Source: Sphaerosporella brunnea (Eukaryota > Ascomycota > Pezizomycetes > Pezizales > Pyronemataceae). Taken from it: DNA of 64,000 nucleotides. The stretch lies in contig VXIS01000212.1 of NCBI GenBank assembly GCA_008704415.1, forward strand, positions 21,344 through 85,343, given 5' to 3'. The position numbers and the translations under genes are program-made. The notes beneath the pieces are model-generated. The model searched no databases. It was not told where the DNA came from and worked only from the letters and a program-made list of their open reading frames with translations. Below are positions 10,253-21,593 of the stretch, in pieces; within the stretch, counting starts at the first letter, position 1, and each line of letters begins with the position of its first letter.

Positions 10253-10260
10253 AGGCCGAG

Positions 10261-10972
10261 CGCTAGGAAGGAACGCTTGCAGCGGGATGGTGAGGTGTCG
10301 AACAAGGCGCGCCGAAGTGGCTTTGCCTGTCGTAAATCGTCCGAACCGAAGCATCTTGTAAACAAAGGTTCTTCGCGAGGACGGAATGCTTAGGGAGTTG
10401 CAAAGAGGAGGCGAGGCACTCTGCGCCACAGGCCCTCCGACCAAACAAAGAAGCTCTCTCCTCCTCCGTTCGATTATTCAAGGGAACCGAGGCTCAATAC
10501 AGGCCATGAAGTACCTAGAGACATGCTGCGGCCTTCTGTGGTTCAACTTTCTCAAAATTCGTTTCGACGGCTGAGAGCTCTCTCTGTCCAATAATCCTGA
10601 GGCAACAAAAAAGGCCATCAAAACTCGGCAACTGTGACAACTCAAGGAAAAAAAAAACAGGCCATTCGCTGCCACTGCGGCCTCATCCCTTTATGTGTCA
10701 ACGGAAGGGTTCATGGTATTTGCCGAGAGGGGGTATGTTTTTGTGAAGGTACATATAAAGTTAGATTTGCTTTTACTCTGTCTTCCGTGAAAACGTTCTC
10801 TTTAAGTATCTGCGACGATGGAGCAGACAAGTAGCGCTTTCTTCAATAGTCAATGTGCAGATGTCGGGAGGGGACCGTGAAAACGTGCCAATAACAGAAG
10901 CAAGATTCCAGTATTTACACTCGCAAACAGAACGCCATAATGCACCCATAAATCGCAGCCATGCCATATCAT
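10261..10972. other. Intergenic stretch
   Basis: No supported gene or repeat. The right end is the 3' flank of the cyclophilin gene. Confidence 0.4.
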
Positions 10973-11555
10973 TTACTCTCCCGGACTCTCCTCAGCAATA
11001 GGGTTCGCATGGATGGTAACTCTCAAGATCCTAACGGGAACCTTCGGCCGACTCTTCTTATCGACCTCCACCTCCTCGATCTTCGACAACGTCGTATCGG
11101 CGCCATCAATAACCTATGACACCGGGGGTGGGGGGGCTATCAGTCCTCACATGCCCAGCATCACCACCACCACCAATCCCGCATGCACTCACCTTCCCAA
11201 AAACCGTATTCCTCCCATCGAGATGTTTCTGGCTGGCATAGGTAACAAAGAACTGGGAGGCATTGGTATTCTCGCCCTTATTTGCCATGCTGACAACGCC
11301 CCTGCCGGTATGGCGCAGCGCGGGCGAGATCTCGTCCTCGAAATACCCGCCCCAGATACTCTTTCCGCCCTTCCCCGTCTTGAGCTCGCCGTCCCCCGTC
11401 TGCGTTATGAACCCTTTCAGGTTCCGGTGGAAGGGAACGTCGTCGTAGTAGCCGGAGGCGCACAGCGCCAGGAAGTTTTCGCACGTCTTCGGACACGCGC
11501 TGCAGTAGAGCTCGATTTTGAGCGGCCCGTGGGTCGTGTGCAAGGTTACGGACAT
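10973..11555 (-). CDS. cyp10: Cyclophilin-type peptidyl-prolyl isomerase, PPIL3-like
   Basis: Exons 11555-11193 and 11113-10973 with a 79-nt intron (GTGAGT donor, TAG acceptor, phase 0) give 167 residues, close to the 161 of human PPIL3. The whole protein is one cyclophilin domain starting MSVTLHTTHGPLKIEL. The compact PPIL3 hallmarks are there: ACPKTCENFLALC, FHRNLKGFITQTGD, GGKSIWGGYFEDE, MANKGENTNASQFF and LDGRNTVFGKVIDG. PPIL3-class cyclophilins associate with spliceosomes and may catalyse proline isomerisation there. The exon-2 peptide ends ANPIAEESGE-like before TAA. The gene symbol follows fungal naming for this class. Confidence 0.93.
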
Positions 11556-13157
11556 CGTTGTGGTGCGGAGGTAGGCGCGATGTGGTGGGTGGAAACGCGT
11601 GCGGATTCAGCCGCGTCACGTTGTGGGGGGTGGCATGCACGGACCACCACTAACCAAGCGAGGGTTCCCAAGCGAATCACGTGGGCGGAGAAAAAAGGCG
11701 AATGGATCAATGATCATGTTGGGGGCGATGCATACATACATCTGAAATCTGAGCAATTTCCTCCGACGGATGGTGAATGATAGAAATCGATATGCAACTA
11801 TTGCATGCAATGCAAGCCAGCTGATCGATCTCGTCGGCCTCAAGCCTACCACTCATGATCGTCGATGGGGCCACGCTCGACCCCAAGGAAAATCACACGA
11901 TCGTTTCGGCAAGTGCTATGATATCCGATAAACCCACATCCCACTTTGGCTTGACATCTCCGATGTTTTGCTCACACGGTTCCCGTCCGGTGCCGTGGAA
12001 GCGCTGTGCTCAGACAGACACATCCCTTCCACCAAAAACACCGAAAGTCGAAAAAGTCGCATTTTTTTTTCTTTCGATGCGCGGCAGCCCTGCAACTTCA
12101 TGCACATGAACAAAAAAAAGATAGTTCCATAAAAACTTGGGCTGCAGAAGTTGGCGCAAGGCAGACCTAGTTAGGTCGGGTGGAACGGGGCCAAGTCTAG
12201 ACTCTCACCGCCCACGCACAAAAAAAAAAATTACCATGATGTACGAAATCCGACTGGGTTGTTGGATATGTATCGAGGTCTGGGACTTCGATAGCTGGTC
12301 CGGATTTCAATTCTTGGTAAATCGTCAGGCATTTGCCCTTCGTATTCGGAATTCATTGGTTTCTGAGGAGAACTGCGTGTATCTATGCCAACTTGTTTGC
12401 CTGTGCAGAACCAGGGAGATATCTAGGAAGAGATGATGATGGTGGTGATGATGATGATGATGGTGATGATGATGTGCCGTCTACCTCCTAGGTACCTAGG
12501 TACCTAGATAGGTGGGTTTCCATTATGGAGTCGAAGTGGATAGACTAGAACCACACAACGGGCATCCTAGCCGTAACTTCCAGATATCCGGAAGACAGCC
12601 TTGTACCGGGCTTGATGTTTCTCCGAGGGCATGTAATACCTTACCAAATGCTGCGGAATCGAGCGAGGGCCAAGTGAAGATGAAGAAGGAGGAGCCTCCA
12701 AGGAGGCGGGATAAACTTCCAGCTGTGGCGGTTGCTCGACTATATAGGGTCTGTAAAAGGAGGTAGTATGTGCCACCATCCCAGGAAGGAATACCCGTCC
12801 GGATGAATCTTTGTCGACATGGCCAGCCATAATCCTCTTCCACAGAAATGGAGAATCTCAGCCATTAGCCATCGGCTTCCGCAAAACACCGCGGCCGATC
12901 TACCACCTCCAAGCCAATTGATTGGAAGCCAGCAAGCAAAGCAAGCAGAACAATAGCGGCGGGGGTAGCCAGACCATGGGAGCTGCAGGCAACCCAAAGC
13001 GTACTGCGTGTGCATTACATAGTTGCTGGCTCCGAAACCCATGGGGCTTCCCCTCTTTTCCATGTCAGCAAAAAAAAAGGTAGATAAGGCAGTTCGGCAA
13101 TCGATATCTGAGTTTCTCTTTTCCCCCCCTCCGCCCACATCATACACCACCGTGGGA
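11556..13157. other. Intergenic stretch with microsatellite and palindrome
   Basis: No supported gene in 1.6 kb. A GAT/GGT-rich triplet microsatellite lies at 12432-12475. A perfect 20-bp palindrome CTAGGTACCTAGGTACCTAG lies close to 12489. The right end is the promoter region of the hydrolase gene. Confidence 0.5.
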
Positions 13158-14228
13158 ATGATGGCCGCCGCCGCACCGGAGGAACCTCACGTCTTCCCCC
13201 CTACCTTCGTGGTCTCCCCCTTGGGGACGCACACACACACGCTAATCCTCCTCCACGGCCGCGGCGACAGCGGGCCTTCGTTCGGCTCCGGCGTCTACAT
13301 CGCCACACCCAGCAGTGGCTTTACACTTCCGTCGCTATATCCCGGTCTCAAATTCGTCTTCCCCACGACTGCGGAGCGGTACTCGACGACCTTCCGCAAG
13401 GTGATGAATGAATGGTTTGACACGGTCTCGCTTTCGTTTCCGGAGGAGTGCAGCCATCTGCAGCGGGAAGGCCTACGCGAGGCAGTGGCACACATCAACT
13501 CGCTGATCGACATCGAGATCGCCGCCGGCGTCCCCGAGGGCAACATCATCCTCGGCGGGATCAGCCAGGGATGTGCGACGGCGCTACACGTGCTTCTGTC
13601 CCGCGGGCGGCGGCTGGGCGGCTTCGTGGGCATGAGCGGGTGGATGCCGTTCGCCAGTAACGTCCGCGAGATCTGCGGGCTTACCACTGGTGCCGGATTG
13701 CGAAATAATGCCGCCGCTGCTGCTCTGGATACTCACAGCGAGAGCGAGAGCGAGAAAGAGCAGGAGTTTGCTGCGCCACCGATGCACATCGATGCGGTCT
13801 TGAAGATGCAGAAATGCCCCCCAAAACGCTCGAGGTATCCGTCAATCTCTCCGGAAAAACAAAGTGAAGCGTTGGCGTTTGTGAGGAGCAATCTGGCGGT
13901 TGAGGTGATGGATGATGACGATGAGACGTTGGACGTGTTGAAGACTCCGGTGTTTTTGGCGCACGGTGACGCTGACGAGACGGTGGACTACAAACTGGGG
14001 AGGAATATGTACACCACGTTGAAGCATGGGCTGGGTATGGACACCAGGTGGAGGAGATATAGAGAGTTTGGACATTGGTATAAGGTAAGTCCATGGTTGT
14101 ACAATACATGTGTCACCACCACCACCCATCGACAGCATCTGCTGACCCAAGATGATCCCCAGGAACCGGATGAGATCGATGACATTATCGAGTTCTGGGG
14201 GGAAAAGTGTGGGCTAATCCCTTCATGA
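13158..14228 (+). CDS. Acyl-protein thioesterase-like serine hydrolase
   Basis: Exons 13158-14084 and 14163-14228, 330 residues. An alpha/beta hydrolase of the phospholipase/carboxylesterase family: oxyanion text LILLHGRGDSGPSF, nucleophile GGISQG with Ser near residue 135, Asp in LAHGDADETVDY near 270, and His in FGHWYK near 305. It is longer than typical acyl-protein thioesterases (about 230-240) because of a ~75-residue acidic, Ser-rich insert between the nucleophile and the Asp. The family removes palmitate or other acyl groups. The 78-nt intron (GTAAGT...CAG) is a multiple of three without stops, so an unspliced form is also readable. In-frame ATGs at 13041 and 13062 are alternative starts; 13158 best matches the family start. 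Confidence 0.85.
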   Translation: MMAAAAPEEPHVFPPTFVVSPLGTHTHTLILLHGRGDSGPSFGSGVYIATPSSGFTLPSLYPGLKFVFPTTAERYSTTFRKVMNEWFDTVSLSFPEECSHLQREGLREAVAHINSLIDIEIAAGVPEGNIILGGISQGCATALHVLLSRGRRLGGFVGMSGWMPFASNVREICGLTTGAGLRNNAAAAALDTHSESESEKEQEFAAPPMHIDAVLKMQKCPPKRSRYPSISPEKQSEALAFVRSNLAVEVMDDDDETLDVLKTPVFLAHGDADETVDYKLGRNMYTTLKHGLGMDTRWRRYREFGHWYKVSPWLYNTCVTTTTHRQHLLTQDDPQEPDEIDDIIEFWGEKCGLIPS

Positions 14229-14707
14229 CGAATCGCCAACACCAAACCAACACCATCACCGGCAACGAGTGATGGATAGAGCATGCGCAACCCGATTTCT
14301 GGGCATACCAAAGCCCCGCCGCCTCCCCTTCCCGGCCCGCCCAGTTCTTGTACTTGAGTGTATATCTGGGCCAGAGATCGGCCCGCCTGGGGATGTACAT
14401 TAAAAAAAAAAAAAAAAAAAAAGCCATTTGGATGAATGATGTTGTTTGTCTTGCCGTCAGACAGTATGTGATGTCTATAGCATTGTTTCTTACAACAAAC
14501 AATCCTTATCGAACTATTCCACAGCTGTGCGTTTCCATCATGCAGGCCACGACCGACCCGACCGACGTATGCAGGCACCCGTTATCATCACATCATCACG
14601 AACCACAGGGCAATTCAACCTGCAAACGTGCTACTAAATGTATACCTCCTCTCCTCCCCTCCCCCCCGCCCCCCCTTCTCACCACCACCACCACCACCAC
14701 CACCACA

Positions 14708-14941
14708 ATGCCCTCACACACACACGGAAAAACGTGCACCAACCACGCCTCACTAAGCACCAATGATCTACAACACATGCCGTACGAAGGGCTCAAGGCA
14801 ATACTGAAATGTCCGACCTTGACGCGAGATGTGGCCGAGCGATTGTTCTGGGTTCTTGCGAAGATCGAGCGCACGCCGCATCTGACGCATGAGGAGCGCG
14901 CGAAGCTCAGTAGGGGTGTTTTGGTGTGGCTGAAACGTTAG
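14708..14941 (+). CDS. Small helical protein, family member 1
   Basis: A 77-residue product starting MPSHTHGKTCTNHASLS. The C-terminal two thirds look all-helical and carry YEGLKAIL, then VAERLFWVLAKIE, then PHLTHEERAKLSRGV. The same layout, with PHISDKERAQLSRAI, occurs in the product of 23448-23669. Start chosen at the ATG after a CAC-repeat leader; the longer upstream frame is low complexity. No known family is recognised. The shared motif suggests a real short gene rather than a chance frame. Confidence 0.5.
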   Translation: MPSHTHGKTCTNHASLSTNDLQHMPYEGLKAILKCPTLTRDVAERLFWVLAKIERTPHLTHEERAKLSRGVLVWLKR

Positions 14942-15242
14942 GGCGGGGGGGGGGGGGGAGTGGGTATGTTGTGGAATTGGAATTGGAATTGGCTTCGTGG
15001 TATATAAATGGGGCTGTTGCAGCTGGATGGGTATAGCCGGCTGGCTGTGGATTTCACTTCAATTTGTCTGGAAGTATTTCTCGGCTTCAGCAGGATATCT
15101 ATAGTGACTATTTTTCTACCCGCAGCTATGTATGACTCCAACGTCTATGAAACTATTATTACTCAACCCTGCCTGCCTGCCTAAACATCGGATATGACCA
15201 CGTCGAATTCCTCCTATCAACCATCTCCATCCGGAAAGCACC

Positions 15243-15845
15243 ATGTCACCGTCAAGCCTCACATACCGCACGATAATCTTCAACCCCACGAGGCACGCAC
15301 TGCCGGCCGCGCACATCGCGGCGCTACGGCAGCCGATAAACCCCGCCTACGAGTTCTCAGAGCTTGGAACATTCCAGCAGCCGCGGATCCCGGACGCGGA
15401 GGGGGGCAGAGCTGCAGCTTCCGGGGCGGCTGATATTCTGTCTCTTCACTTCCTCTCCGCGCCCACTACTCCCGGCAAAGGGCTATCGCGGCGTAGAACA
15501 CGCTTTTGAAGGCTGCGAGCTGGTGGCAACGGTTAGTGTTGCTGCTGCTGCTGCTGCCTCCGACAGCGAGTGGTGCTTGTACATACCTCCTTGCCACTTC
15601 GCTGGCGTTCCCCAAGTGTGGCTTGGGCGCGGGAGGTGGAAAGGTTCGTGCGCGAGCACGGCGGAGGCGAGGTTGTTGCCGCTGCCACCTTGGGGTTTGG
15701 GAAGGTTGCGTATTATGGCCGCAGGGGATATGTGGAGGCGGGTGTTAGGGAGACTATGCCGAAGGGCTATTGGGGCTGTAGCGTCCCGTTCACGTTGGTG
15801 AGGATGGTCAGGGTTGTTGAGGGGACGGGCAGGAGAAAAACATAG
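15243..15845 (+). pseudogene. GNAT-type N-acetyltransferase, frameshifted
   Basis: The N-terminal part (IAALRQPINPAYEF) matches the first helix of fungal GNAT proteins. The middle (AFEGCELVATV) lies in a second frame. The C-terminal part GFGKVAYYGRRGYVEAGVRE followed by MPKGYWGCSVPFTLVRM returns to the first frame and is typical of the end of these proteins. The pyrophosphate-binding QxxGxG loop (around 15610-15640) can only be read in broken form. One or more indels, or a mis-modelled intron, would explain this; I favour a pseudogene. Confidence 0.55.
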
Positions 15846-16945
15846 ATGGAATAGATGGATATATTCGAAATCAATAGAGAAGGAACAACCCCAAAACAAA
15901 CCCTTAGATTTATAGCGATACTCAACTCCAACAAAGTGCCTCGCCTGTTGCCCAAAGCGGTTCTTTTCTTTCCTTGAGTTGGCACTGCCACCACGACCGC
16001 CACGACCACTGCCCACACGCCAGAAGTAGACTTCCTTTTCCTTTCCTTTCCCTTCTCAGAACGGACCCGACCACCACCACCACAACCGCCAGTGTCGTCT
16101 CGAACCACCACCAACTTCGCAATTAGCAGCCGCAGCTCGCATCGTTTCCTCTTTGTGGAGGTACTAGATCCTCGGTGTGTATTCGTACCTACCCTTCAAC
16201 TTCAACGTAGTCCCTCACCTAGAACTGGCGGTCGCCTATCGGTTACCGGTGGCTCGGATACTGCGCAGGCATCCCGTATCATTTATCTGGACCCCTCGGT
16301 GCCCTAGGTACTCTCAGCGTCTTCCATGAGATTTCTTCTCGCACCTCCCGACGTTGCGGTCGATTTCAGCCGACAATCGTCAGTGCGATGGGCGACATCC
16401 CAGCAAGGGTTTTCGAAAAAGCTTGTCAAGTTGTCTGTCAAAAGCACCTACTGGAACAATATGTAAACCGGCATCCAGGGCGTCGCCGGCAGTGCAAGCA
16501 CTCACAAGCTGAGTATGGAGCAGCTGGTGAGGTTGCTTGCTTGCCACCGTATGCAGCGCGCAGTTGGTCAGCGCGCGCTCGATGAAAAATGTCACCCAAG
16601 GTGCGAATGCCCGGATGGCGCTGATGTCAAGGTGGGCTTTTCAGTGTTGATTCACCGGTAAACGGGAGTGTTGGTTCTAAGCGAGGCACCCGAGGCAGCT
16701 TGAACAGAAGCGTTGTCCCAGGCCGAACCAGCTAGGCGCCGTACGGGTTCTCGGGCTCTCATTGAGGAAGGATGCCCAGAGCAGCAGAACATGGCAGTGC
16801 AGATATCTCATGCAAGGCCTCCGTTTGCGAACACGTGGGTGGCTGTGTATCATGGTCCGCCTAACGACCGCATCGACATAAGTACAGCCCTTCCGGCGGT
16901 CAAGAGCTCAACACAACAACAACATCAACAACATCAACAACAGCC
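15846..16945. other. Intergenic stretch, pyrimidine rich
   Basis: CT and CCA-rich low-complexity sequence around 15960-16100. No supported gene. The right end, with CAA repeats at 16914-16943, is the leader of the F-box gene. Confidence 0.4.
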
Positions 16946-17518
16946 ATGCTCAGCACACTCCCCACCGACATCCTCTTCAACATCCTCGCCTACCTCTCGC
17001 CCACAACCACAGTCTGCAATCACCCGTACCTAGCGCTCTCGCTAGTAAGCAAGCGTCTGCAGGCGGCAGTCGAAGGCCACACCTACCACCTGCTCCGCAA
17101 CCTAGCCAAGCGGTTCCCGCAGACGGCGCCTTCCTTCCCGCCGCAAATCGTGAGCAACCGCCGCATCTACCTGTTCCACGCCTCGCGGCACTGCTTCTAT
17201 TGCGACGCGCCGATACACCGTGTAGCGAGTGTGGATCCCGGCGTCCGCTGCTGCGCCGAATGCGAGGCCTCCGTGTTTGGCGCTGCCATCACCGGCGAGC
17301 ATGCCGTGGCCTTGTATGGAATCTCCGAGCTGGAGCTGCGGAAGCATTGCGCGTATAGGACTGCGCTGGACCGCTGGGGCATGGTGAGATACGTTTTTGA
17401 GCATAGAGAGGTGGCTAGGTATATTGAGCGCGTGAAAAAGGGCGAGGAGATGTCTGTTGGCGCGAGGAGCGAAAAATGGGCGGATGTTTTTAGTCAGCTG
17501 AACCTGAGGCGTGCTTAA
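16946..17518 (+). CDS. F-box protein with Cys cluster
   Basis: 190 residues, single exon. Residues 1-45 are an F-box (LPTDILFNILAYLSP..., then LALSLVSKRLQAAVEG). Residues about 88-115 hold a CFYCDAPIHR...CCAEC arrangement, two CxxC-type pairs that could bind zinc, a layout seen in many short ascomycete F-box proteins. F-box proteins recruit substrates to SCF ubiquitin ligases through Skp1; the substrate here is unknown. The start follows a CAA-rich leader and gives the F-box at the very N terminus. The stop is followed by a 12-G run. Confidence 0.75.
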   Translation: MLSTLPTDILFNILAYLSPTTTVCNHPYLALSLVSKRLQAAVEGHTYHLLRNLAKRFPQTAPSFPPQIVSNRRIYLFHASRHCFYCDAPIHRVASVDPGVRCCAECEASVFGAAITGEHAVALYGISELELRKHCAYRTALDRWGMVRYVFEHREVARYIERVKKGEEMSVGARSEKWADVFSQLNLRRA

Positions 17519-17638
17519 GGGGGGGGGGGGGCTACTCTATCTACTGTAGAGTAGAGGAGGGGTTCAACGGCAAGTTAACGTAAGAGGTTGGCCTGTTGTA
17601 AAGATCTTTTTTTTTTTTTTTTTTTAGCCAATGTCTAA

Positions 17639-17971
17639 TATACCACCCAAAAAAAACCTGCGAAAAGAGCAGGATACCACCAACTTTTCGGTTTGTCCAG
17701 GATACCACAACACCGCGTGCGAGTACATGACCAACATCTCGTCTAACCACACATGAGGGCAACAACTACGGGCATTATGCCCGTCCGTTCCCTCACAGAT
17801 CAGACTTATCGGTTCGTGGGGTAGTAGATAACGGGACGGTGGTGGTTAGGAACCGTTGCGGCTGGGAAATAGGGAAATAGGGTTCAGTGCGGTGGGATGG
17901 AGAGCGGTGTAGAAGTTTCACGCCTAGACGAGAAGTTAGTCTACTCTCACGCAGGTTTTTGGGTGGTATAT
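17639..17971. mobile_element. Inverted-repeat element (MITE-like), 333 bp
   Basis: The left end TATACCACCCAAAAAAAACC (continuing to TGCG) pairs with the right end CGCAGGTTTTTGGGTGGTAT. The repeats are about 22 bp apart from a three-base difference in the A run. Inner text contains further ATACCAC copies. TA dinucleotides bracket both ends, and a T run lies just outside each end (about 17607-17625 and 17985-18003). No coding capacity. Confidence 0.6.
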
Positions 17972-18429
17972 AAGTCATCAGCCGTTTTTTTTTTTTTTTT
18001 TTTTGTTTTTGGTTGGAGACTGGAAAGAAACAAATAAACGGATTTCCTCTCCCAGCCCAAAAAAGTACCCGCATGGCAGTCTCTGACTTCTAGGGAGTCC
18101 ATCCTCACCAGCCCAGCGTGATGAAACTGGCATGAATTTCTGCAATGAATTGCAATGAATCGGGAATAGTTGTCTTCTGCCACCACGCGGATTAGCAAAG
18201 CTTACCAAAGCCAACATCTCGCAAATGCACGTGAGAACGAAAACTACTACACAACCTATCACTCGAGACACCTCGAACAATTTGAATATTCCCCGCAGAG
18301 ACTCCCTCTTGCATAGCTTGGGCTACGGACAGGTGAAGGCGATAACAAATGGCCATTCTCAATTCTCTGCCACATCCCGCAAATCTTCACCCACTAGAAG
18401 ATGTACCCAGAACAGAAAAAAAAAAAAAT
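17972..18429. other. 3' flank of SPP382 gene
   Basis: Includes an 18-20 base T run near 17985 and an A run near 18417. No other feature. Confidence 0.4.
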
Positions 18430-21413
18430 CTAATGCGCGCCCTCCACCCTCTCCAGAATCGCGCCCAACGCCACAGGTTCCCAAACCTCCTTGCGCTTCC
18501 TATCCTGACACCACACAACATCCCCCCTGAAATAGCACACTACACCCCCAGCACCACTAGCACTCGCCGTAATTCTAAACAGCGGGCTTCCACTCGCCTC
18601 ATGCGCTTTGCGCAATGGCACCAGCAGCACATTATGATCCGCGCACCAGTCTTCGACAACATCTCGAAACGTGCTTTCCCTGATCTCTTCCTGTTTTTTA
18701 GGGGGAGGTGGGGGCGGCTTCTTCTGTTCTCGCTCTGCTTTTCTGGGGGCGATGCTGGGCGCGGGAAGCTCGGTGGCTGCGCGCTCGCCGAGGTCTAGCG
18801 CGTCGTTGATCATATCCAGTCCCCTTCTAAAGCCTTCCACGACAGCGGGCGAGGCCCGGAGGTCTTCAGGGAATACATCCTGCCAGAACAGATACCACTG
18901 CTGGACCTCCGTGAACACCGGATCGGCAGTGAGCCACATATGCAATACCTGCAACCACTTGGGGAAAAACTCGGCCTCCATGAGTTTTCCAACGGTAGAG
19001 GGTCTAAAGAACGCAGCCCACTTGAACACGTCTTCAAGTGGGTCGAGGACCTGGTCTGCGGGGTTGACTTCGAAGTCGCCGCGCAGGCGCACGGCGAGAC
19101 GCGGGAGGAGATGCCGGATCAGGATGTTCTCGAGCTTATCGGCGCCGAAGACTTCGCGCCAGGTTTCGAGGCCCGGAAGCACGCCCGAGGTCACTGGCCA
19201 GGTGTCGAGTATCACGCCGAATTTCGTGCTCATGTCTCGGAGGAGGTCGTCCATGTGCATGCCCAGATATGGCAGCCATTGGAAGACCCAGATGTGTGGG
19301 GGCGGCGTGCGTTTCTTTTTCTGGAGACGCGGGTTCCAGGCTGCTACGGCCGCGCGGAGCTTAGGAAGGACTAGTTGGCTCAGAACGTTGGCTTGGATGT
19401 GGGAGGGGAGAACTGTGCTCCAGACGTCTAGGAGGGAGATGAGTGGTGTGGGGTTGTGGACGTCCCAGGAATTGTTGACTATGCCGCGGATTTTGGGGAG
19501 CCACAGTGTGGCAATCATGTTCTCGTAGGGCGTGGCATATTTAGGACGCTCCAGGTACCCGTCTTTTCGGTAGGCGGACTGAAGGTCTTCTTTGGTGCGC
19601 ACTCCGAGGATCTTGGATAAGCGTCTGAAGTGGTCCCGATACATAAAGGGATCTTCGAGAGGGTCCCATTCTGCTAATGCTGCTTTGAACTGGAAGAAGT
19701 TAGCATCTCGGCTTTGGATTCGAATGTAAAGATTATACGTACCGATGGGTGAAGGGCAGCAACGGCGAGGTCAGACAATTCGTGGCTCTCGATCTCATTC
19801 TTGTACTCAACTTGTAGCACTTCGAGCTGGGAAACCAGCGCCTCTATGTTGTTTGCTCCAGCTGTCCGCTTTAGCGATAAGCCTTGGAGTTTCCTCGCGA
19901 TGTCTACCATATCTTCCAATCGTTTCAACTCGCCAACCTGCGCATCAATCTCTGCGCTGAGACGGGCTTCTTCTTTACCAATGAACGCCTTTCGATCTTG
20001 CAAGCCCTTCCACTCCCCGGCAAAGCTCTCCAAGTCCCGCCTTGCCATCCTTGCAAGCTTAGTGTTCTCATCATCCGCGGATACAGTCGGTGCCATAAGC
20101 CCTGTCGCCGAAGACAGCAGCTTCTGTTCCTTCCCGGTGAAATCAATGATGTTCTTGAGCGTGGACGGCACCTCAAGTCCTTTGACACTCGCCGAAATCT
20201 CTTCCGCCGTCCTGAACTTTGTTTTCTCCTTCTTGAACCGCATCGGCGTCCCTCCCGGCGTCGATCCCGCGGATCCACCAGCAGCCTGCTTCTTCTTCCT
20301 CCTCGCCGTCCTCTCCTTTTCACTCTCGCTGTCACTCAACACCTCACCCCTCAGCGCCGCAGCCCGCCGAGCCTCCTTCTTTTCCTGCTCTGACATCTCC
20401 TTCACGGCACCGACACCCAAACCTTGCGGCCGCACCTTCGGTGCCACAGGTTCCAGTCTACCTTGTCCGCTCTTTCCCAGACCCTCACCAGCCTTGTACC
20501 CCATCTTCGCCATCATCTTTGCAGCAAAGCTGTTGGGGTTGGCCGGCGGCGGACCATCCGCTTCTTTCGCGCGGCCCTTCCCCTTCCGCGCAGTTGTAGG
20601 ATCCGGCGTTGCGAACGCACTCGGTCGGATAACGACGGGCGGTTCATACGACGGAGCGTTGGGGTTGAGTTTTGGAGCAGCAGCCTGGGCCTTCGCGGCG
20701 GAGGAAACAAAGCCCTGTCCTAAAGGAGTATTAAACTGGCCCGGAGCTTCCGCCACCGGGGTACTCGGGCCGCCGAAGCCAAGGCCAGGGTGTGCATCGA
20801 GAGAGCGAGGTGTCGACGTTCCGGAGTCACCGGCGGAAGCAGCGCCGAGGCCTATTTTGCTGAACGCGCGTCCTCCGAGTCCAAGTCGTGGGCGTTCGAG
20901 TTCTGGCTCTTCTTCCATCGCGTCATCGTCAGTGGCGGCGCGTTGGAACCCTCTGAAGCCACTTCCTCTTGCTCCCAGCCCGAAGGATGGCCTCGCCTCC
21001 TCTTCATCCTTTTCCTCTTCCTCATCCCGCGGCGCCCTAAACCCGGCAAAACCAAGGCCACTGCCCAGCTGCGCTTTCCCCCTCGCCTCCTCCTCGTAGT
21101 CTATTCCGTCCTCGTCTTCATCTTCGTCCGCCGCCTTCTGCCCAGCGCCCACAAAACCCATGCCCTTGTTCCTCAGATTCTTCCCCTTCCATCCACCGCG
21201 ACCAGGCGCGTCTTCCTCGCTGTCGCTGCCGAAAACTCCCAGCGCCGCCGCCTCCTTCGCGTCGCGCCCGGTGCGCCTGCGTTTTCGTCGGTGGCCCGCG
21301 AACTGGTCGGCTTCGTCTTGCAGATCCTGAGTCGGGAAGAGGACTTCATCTTCTTCGTCGCTCGACCCGCTGTCGGTATCGTAGTCTTCGAGGAAATTTT
21401 TGCGGCGGCCCAT
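18430..21413 (-). CDS. SPP382: G-patch spliceosome disassembly factor, TFIP11/Spp382 (Ntr1) homologue
   Basis: Exons 21413-19743 and 19689-18430 with a 53-nt intron (GTACGT donor, GCTAAC branch, CAG acceptor, phase 0) give 976 residues. Order: acidic N-terminal region with SDEEDEVLF (TIP_N type); several Gly-rich GLGF repeats; a G-patch near residues 285-330 (AAKMMAKMGYKAGEGLGKSG); a basic linker; a coiled stretch; then a long GCFC-type domain with PLISLLDVWSTVLPSHI and LEDVFKWAAFFRPSTVG. In yeast the homologue recruits and activates the helicase Prp43 to release the lariat intron. Chosen start is the MGRRKNF ATG; upstream in-frame codons lack an ATG. It is transcribed divergently from the cactin relic about 180 bases away. 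Confidence 0.92.
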
Positions 21414-21593
21414 GGTGCTGCTGTTTGCGATGAAGTGGGCGGGGGTGAAGGTGAGCTTTGGCAACACGTCAGACGAAGCTAACTGTAGCGAGCGCAGTGT
21501 GGCGTGTGGCGTGTGGTGTCGCGCGACAACTCAACTTCACTGACCAGCACACCACTACCACAGCTACAGCTACCAACACAAAACTCCGCAGCT

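Noticed and set aside
11013..11780. 255-codon open frame on the plus strand
   Set aside because: Antisense of the cyclophilin exon and its intron; no motif of its own.
19801..21099. 432-codon open frame on the plus strand
   Set aside because: It is the antisense shadow of the SPP382 exon; its Ser/Pro-rich text mirrors the acidic and Gly-rich coding strand, and no domain is present.
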